From Mycobacterium sp. 1100029.7 (GTDB lineage Bacteria; Actinomycetota; Actinomycetes; Mycobacteriales; Mycobacteriaceae): DNA of 64,000 nucleotides. Shown here piece after piece: positions 60,955 through 64,000 of this stretch (its first letter is position 1; each line of letters begins with the position of its first letter). The stretch lies in NCBI RefSeq assembly GCF_001665235.1, contig NZ_LZSC01000069.1:21476-85475 (forward strand). Reading direction: 5' to 3'. Position numbers and translations under genes: made by a program. A model generated the notes under the pieces. It saw nothing but the letters and a program-made list of their open reading frames with translations. It did no database searches and was not told where the DNA came from.

Positions 60955-61971
60955 ATGAATTTTGGTGACTTGACCAGCCTGGTGGAAAAGCCATTCGCGG
61001 TGGTCTCCAACATCATCAACACCCCCAACTCGGCCGGGCGATATCGCCCGTTCTATCTGCGGAATCTGCTCGACGCGGTGCAGGGCCGCGGGCTCGAGGA
61101 CGCGGTCGAGGGCAAGACCGTCCTGATCACCGGCGGCTCGTCGGGCATCGGCGAGGCCGCGGCCAAGAAAATCGCCGAGGCCGGCGGCGCGGTGGTGCTG
61201 GTGGCCCGCACGCCGGAAAACCTGGAAAAGGTGGCCGACGAAATCCGGGACAGCGGCGGCGTCGCCCACGTCTACCCCTGCGACCTCTCGGACATGGATG
61301 CGATCGCCGCGATGGCCGACAAGGTGCTCAATGAGCTTGGCGGAGTGGATATCCTGATCAACAACGCGGGCCGATCGATCCGGCGCTCGCTGGAGCTGTC
61401 CTACGACCGGATTCACGACTACCAGCGGACCATCCAGCTGAACTACCTGGGCGCGGTGCAACTCATCCTCAAGTTCATCCCCGGAATGCGTGAGCGCGGG
61501 TTCGGCCAGATCATCAACGTGTCGTCGGTGGGTGTGCAGACCCGGGCGCCCCGCTTCGGCGCCTACATCGCCAGCAAGTCCGCGCTGGACAGTCTGTGCG
61601 ACGCGCTGCAGGCCGAAGTGGTCAACGACGACATCAAGTTCACGACCGTGCACATGGCGCTGGTACGCACGCCGATGATCAGCCCGACCAAGATGTACGA
61701 CAAATTCCCCGCGTTGACCCCGGACCAGGCGGCCGGCGTGATCACCGACGCGATCGTGCACCGGCCGCGACGGGCCAGCTCGCCGTTCGGGCAGTTCGCC
61801 GCCGTCGCCGACGCCGTGAACCCGGCGGTGATGGACCGCGTCCGGAACCGGGCGTTCGGCATGTTCGACGACTCCCACGCCGCCAAGGGCGCCGAAAACG
61901 ATTCCGACACATCAAAATTCGACAGACGGAGTGAGACATTCTTGCAAGCGACTCGCGGAATTCACTGGTGA
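60955..61971 (+). CDS. Short-chain dehydrogenase, fatty acyl-CoA reductase-like (Rv1543 type)
   Basis: A 338-residue SDR. A 50-residue N-terminal segment (LVEKPFAVVSNIINTPNSAG) precedes the cofactor loop VLITGGSSGIGEAAAKKI near residue 60. The NNAG motif ILINNAGRSIRRSLELSYDR follows near 140, then the catalytic FGAYIASKSALDS near 200, and GQFAAVADAVNPAVMDRVRN towards the end. It matches M. tuberculosis Rv1543, a possible fatty acyl-CoA reductase, in sequence and position. ATG 60955 is used, with GAGGAGCGAC just upstream. The following SDR gene starts four bases after its stop, so both are probably one operon. Confidence 0.9.
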   Translation: MNFGDLTSLVEKPFAVVSNIINTPNSAGRYRPFYLRNLLDAVQGRGLEDAVEGKTVLITGGSSGIGEAAAKKIAEAGGAVVLVARTPENLEKVADEIRDSGGVAHVYPCDLSDMDAIAAMADKVLNELGGVDILINNAGRSIRRSLELSYDRIHDYQRTIQLNYLGAVQLILKFIPGMRERGFGQIINVSSVGVQTRAPRFGAYIASKSALDSLCDALQAEVVNDDIKFTTVHMALVRTPMISPTKMYDKFPALTPDQAAGVITDAIVHRPRRASSPFGQFAAVADAVNPAVMDRVRNRAFGMFDDSHAAKGAENDSDTSKFDRRSETFLQATRGIHW

Positions 61972-61975
61972 CGTT

Positions 61976-62779
61976 ATGAGCCTTCCGCAATCCGGCAATC
62001 AGACGACCGTCGTCATCACCGGGGCGTCCTCGGGGATCGGCGCCGAGCTGGCCCGCGGCCTGGCCCGGCGCGGCTTTCCGCTGCTGCTGGTGGCGCGCCG
62101 GCGCGAGCGCCTCGACGAGCTCGCCACCCAACTCGGCGAGGAATTCTCGGCGGCCGTCGAGGTGCTGCCGCTGGACCTCAGCGACACCAAGGCGCGCGCG
62201 AAGCTGGCCACCCGGCTGCGCACCGAACCGATCGCCGGGCTGTGCAACAGCGCCGGCTTCGGAACCAGCGGGGTGTTCCGCGAGTTACCGATCGACCGCG
62301 AGAGTGAAGAGGTCATTCTCAATGCACTCGCGCTGATGGAGCTGACCCACGCGGCGCTGCCCGGCATGGTCGAACGCGGGGCGGGGGCGGTGCTGAACAT
62401 CGCGTCGATCGCGGCGTTCCAGCCGCTGCCCTTCATGGCGGTGTATTCGGCGACCAAGGCCTTCGTGCAGACCTTTTCCGAAGCCGTCCACGAGGAGCTG
62501 CACGGGACGGGGGTGTCGGTGACGGCGCTGTGCCCGGGCCCGGTCCCCACCGAATGGGCCGAGATCGCCAACGCCAAACGGTTCAGTGTGCCGCTGGCGC
62601 AGGTGTCGCCCACCGATGTCGCAGAGGCCGCGATCGACGGCATGCTGACCGGCAAGCGCACGGTCGTTCCCGGCGTCGTGCCCAAGGTCGTCAGCAGCGG
62701 CGGCAGGTACACGCCGCGAAGCCTGCTGCTGCCGGCGATCCGCATCGGCAACCGGTTCCGCGGCGGCCCCAGCAACTAG
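61976..62779 (+). CDS. Short-chain dehydrogenase, ketoacyl reductase-like (Rv1544 type)
   Basis: A 267-residue SDR of the DltE/YohM-like group. The cofactor loop TVVITGASSGIGAELARGL lies near residue 10, LCNSAGFGTSGVFRELP occupies the NNAG position (NSAG), and the catalytic MAVYSATKAFVQTFSEA (YxxxK) lies near 157. A conserved ALCPGPVPTEWAE follows and the C-terminus is basic (IRIGNRFRGG). It corresponds to M. tuberculosis Rv1544, a possible ketoacyl reductase. The start is ATG 61976, four bases after the stop of the preceding SDR. Probably acts with it on a fatty acyl substrate; the substrate is not known. Confidence 0.9.
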   Translation: MSLPQSGNQTTVVITGASSGIGAELARGLARRGFPLLLVARRRERLDELATQLGEEFSAAVEVLPLDLSDTKARAKLATRLRTEPIAGLCNSAGFGTSGVFRELPIDRESEEVILNALALMELTHAALPGMVERGAGAVLNIASIAAFQPLPFMAVYSATKAFVQTFSEAVHEELHGTGVSVTALCPGPVPTEWAEIANAKRFSVPLAQVSPTDVAEAAIDGMLTGKRTVVPGVVPKVVSSGGRYTPRSLLLPAIRIGNRFRGGPSN

Positions 62780-62796
62780 CGACCGCTCCTACCGCC

Positions 62797-62911
62797 GAGT
62801 GTGCGTCCACGGAGACCGGTGTGCGTCCAGGGCCGTGACACGCCGAGCGGTGCCACCCTGGCCGCACAGTCAAAGCCTGGAGTGCGCACGCAAATCCCTG
62901 GGCGCACACTC
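62797..62911. repeat. Short direct and inverted repeats between the SDR and SRPBCC genes
   Basis: GTGTGCGTCCA occurs at 62799-62809 and again at 62819-62829 (20-base period), and GCGCACACTC (62902-62911) is a near-complement of the first copy with its flank GAGTGTGCG. The copies fill much of a 151-bp gap without genes. They may form a transcript hairpin or be a remnant of a dispersed mycobacterial repeat. Confidence 0.5.
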
Positions 62912-62933
62912 GTCGCCGGGCTAGGTTTACGTG

Positions 62934-63365
62934 ATGGCCGCTGTCGATCTGACGCTCGACGTCCCGATCGCCCCGCAGGACATGTGGGACCACGTCGCCG
63001 ATCTGTCGGACCTGGGCGACTGGCTGACGATGCACGAGGGGTGGCGCAGCGAACTGCCCGACGAGATCACCGAGGGCACCCAGATCGTCGGTGTGGCCCG
63101 CGCCAAGGGCATGCGCAACCGGGTCACCTGGACGGTGACCACCTGGGACCCGCCGCGTCAGCTCGCGATGTCGGGTTCGGGTAAGGGCGGCACCAAATAC
63201 GGCGTCACCCTCACGGTGCGGCCCGCCGACGCGGGCTCCACCCTCGGGGTGCGGCTTGAACTGGGCGGTCGCGCGCTGTTCGGGCCGGTCGGATCGGCGG
63301 CGGTGCGGGCCGTCAAGGGCGACGTCGAGAAGTCGCTGCGCAACTTCGTCGAGCTGTACGGATAA
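62934..63365 (+). CDS. SRPBCC/polyketide-cyclase-like protein (Rv1546 type)
   Basis: A 143-residue protein of the START/SRPBCC ligand-binding superfamily. It has the family opening VDLTLDVPIAPQDMWDHVAD (first strand and helix), GDWLTMHEGWRSELPDE and a central TWTVTTWDPPRQLAMSG. The closing helix is VKGDVEKSLRNFVELYG. It has no enzymatic motif and probably binds a small hydrophobic ligand. Sequence and position match M. tuberculosis Rv1546. The start may be ATG 62934 or the GTG just before it (62931). It lies 66 bp upstream of dnaE1 on the same strand. Confidence 0.85.
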   Translation: MAAVDLTLDVPIAPQDMWDHVADLSDLGDWLTMHEGWRSELPDEITEGTQIVGVARAKGMRNRVTWTVTTWDPPRQLAMSGSGKGGTKYGVTLTVRPADAGSTLGVRLELGGRALFGPVGSAAVRAVKGDVEKSLRNFVELYG

Positions 63366-63383
63366 ATCACCAGACACACTTGC

Positions 63384-63406
63384 GCGACACGCCGAAGAAG
63401 TGTCGC
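63384..63406 (+). terminator. Hairpin between the SRPBCC gene and dnaE1
   Basis: GCGACAC and GTGTCGC form a 7-bp perfect stem around a nine-base loop, ahead of CCCCACGG, without a U-tract. It lies between the stop at 63365 and the dnaE1 start at 63432. It could be a mycobacterial-type terminator or an operator for dnaE1. Confidence 0.4.
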
Positions 63407-63431
63407 CCCACGGTCATAGACTGGCGTCCCT

Positions 63432-64000
63432 ATGAGTCAGTCGTCGTTCGTGCACCTGCATAACCACACCGAATACTCGATGCTGGATGGTGCCGCGAAG
63501 ATCACGCCGATGCTCGCCGAGGTCCAACGGCTGGAAATGCCCGCGGTCGGGATGACCGACCACGGAAACATGTTCGGCGCCAGCGAGTTCTACAACGCGG
63601 CGACCAAGATCGGGATCAAGCCGATCATCGGCGTCGAGGCCTACATCGCGCCGGCCTCGCGGTTCGACACCAAGCGCATCCTGTGGGGCGACCCGAGCCA
63701 GAAGTCCGACGACGTCTCCGGCAGCGGCTCCTACACGCACATGACGATGGTGGCCGAGAACGCCACCGGGCTGCGCAACCTGTTCAAGCTGTCCTCGCTG
63801 GCCTCCTTCGAGGGTCAGCTCGGTAAGTGGTCGCGAATGGACGCCGAGCTGATCGCCGAACACGCCTCGGGGATCATCGCGACCACCGGGTGCCCGTCGG
63901 GTGAGGTGCAGACCCGGCTTCGGCTCGGCCACGAGCGTGAGGCGCTGGAGTCCGCCGCCAAGTGGCGCGAGATCTTCGGCGCGGACAACTTCTTCCTCGA
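63432..64000 (+). CDS. dnaE1: DNA polymerase III alpha subunit, N-terminal part (runs off the window)
   Basis: The frame is open from ATG 63432 to the end of the window (189 codons). The start reads MSQSSFVHLHNHTEYSMLDG, the N-terminal PHP domain of replicative DnaE1, with the metal-binding HLHNHTEYS. This is followed by VGMTDHGNMFGASEFYNAA and IKPIIGVEAYIAP. The PHP domain carries 3'-5' proofreading exonuclease activity in mycobacterial DnaE1. Position corresponds to M. tuberculosis Rv1547. The remaining roughly 1000 residues lie beyond the window. Confidence 0.95.
   Translation, partial: MSQSSFVHLHNHTEYSMLDGAAKITPMLAEVQRLEMPAVGMTDHGNMFGASEFYNAATKIGIKPIIGVEAYIAPASRFDTKRILWGDPSQKSDDVSGSGSYTHMTMVAENATGLRNLFKLSSLASFEGQLGKWSRMDAELIAEHASGIIATTGCPSGEVQTRLRLGHEREALESAAKWREIFGADNFFL

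Overview
The window is high-GC actinobacterial DNA from a glycopeptidolipid (GPL)-producing nontuberculous mycobacterium, most likely a member of or relative of the Mycobacterium avium complex. This rests on gene families and gene order recognised by eye (MmpS/MmpL pair, DrrABC, MbtH plus a tetrapeptide NRPS ending in a reductase, and a housekeeping block in the order of M. tuberculosis Rv1531-Rv1547). No database search was run.

Region 1 (1-19049) is an accessory sugar-decoration region. It holds GPL-type GT1 glycosyltransferases (two complete tandem copies and the tail of a third), two TylF-type methyltransferases, three family-2 glycosyltransferases, three FkbM-type methyltransferases, two further methyltransferase-like genes, an SMP-30-type protein and a GDP-mannose dehydratase/GDP-fucose synthase pair. 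It also holds a compact five-gene run (12042-16147) that pairs a CMP-sugar-synthetase homologue with a DUF115/GT42-like protein. In M. avium-complex strains the interval between the last core GPL glycosyltransferase and drrC is the serovar-specific segment, and this region has that position and content.

Region 2 (19060-28275, minus strand) is export: drrA-drrB-drrC overlap by 4 bp, and mmpS4-mmpL4a-mmpL4b form an operon. An 814-bp divergent control region follows.

Region 3 (29090-47306) is the peptide assembly line: MbtH, then Mps1 (C-A-T-E-C-A-T-E-C) and Mps2 (A-T-E-C-A-T-R). Three epimerisation domains and a terminal reductase match the GPL core D-Phe-D-alloThr-D-Ala-L-alaninol. Specificity residues of modules 1 and 2 fit Phe and Thr. 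The starter C domain would attach the fatty acid, the region-1 enzymes would glycosylate and methylate, and MmpL/MmpS/Drr would export.

Region 4 (47436-64000) is conserved chromosome. It holds a carboxymuconolactone-decarboxylase-family protein, a nitronate-monooxygenase-like protein, an M-box Mg2+ riboswitch with a leader ORF and a short Rv1535-like gene, a T-box leader with ileS, three methyltransferases, dinX, ansA, lspA, an RluD-type pseudouridine synthase, lprI, glbN, two SDR enzymes, an SRPBCC protein and the start of dnaE1. No insertion sequence, CRISPR array, rRNA or tRNA gene was seen.
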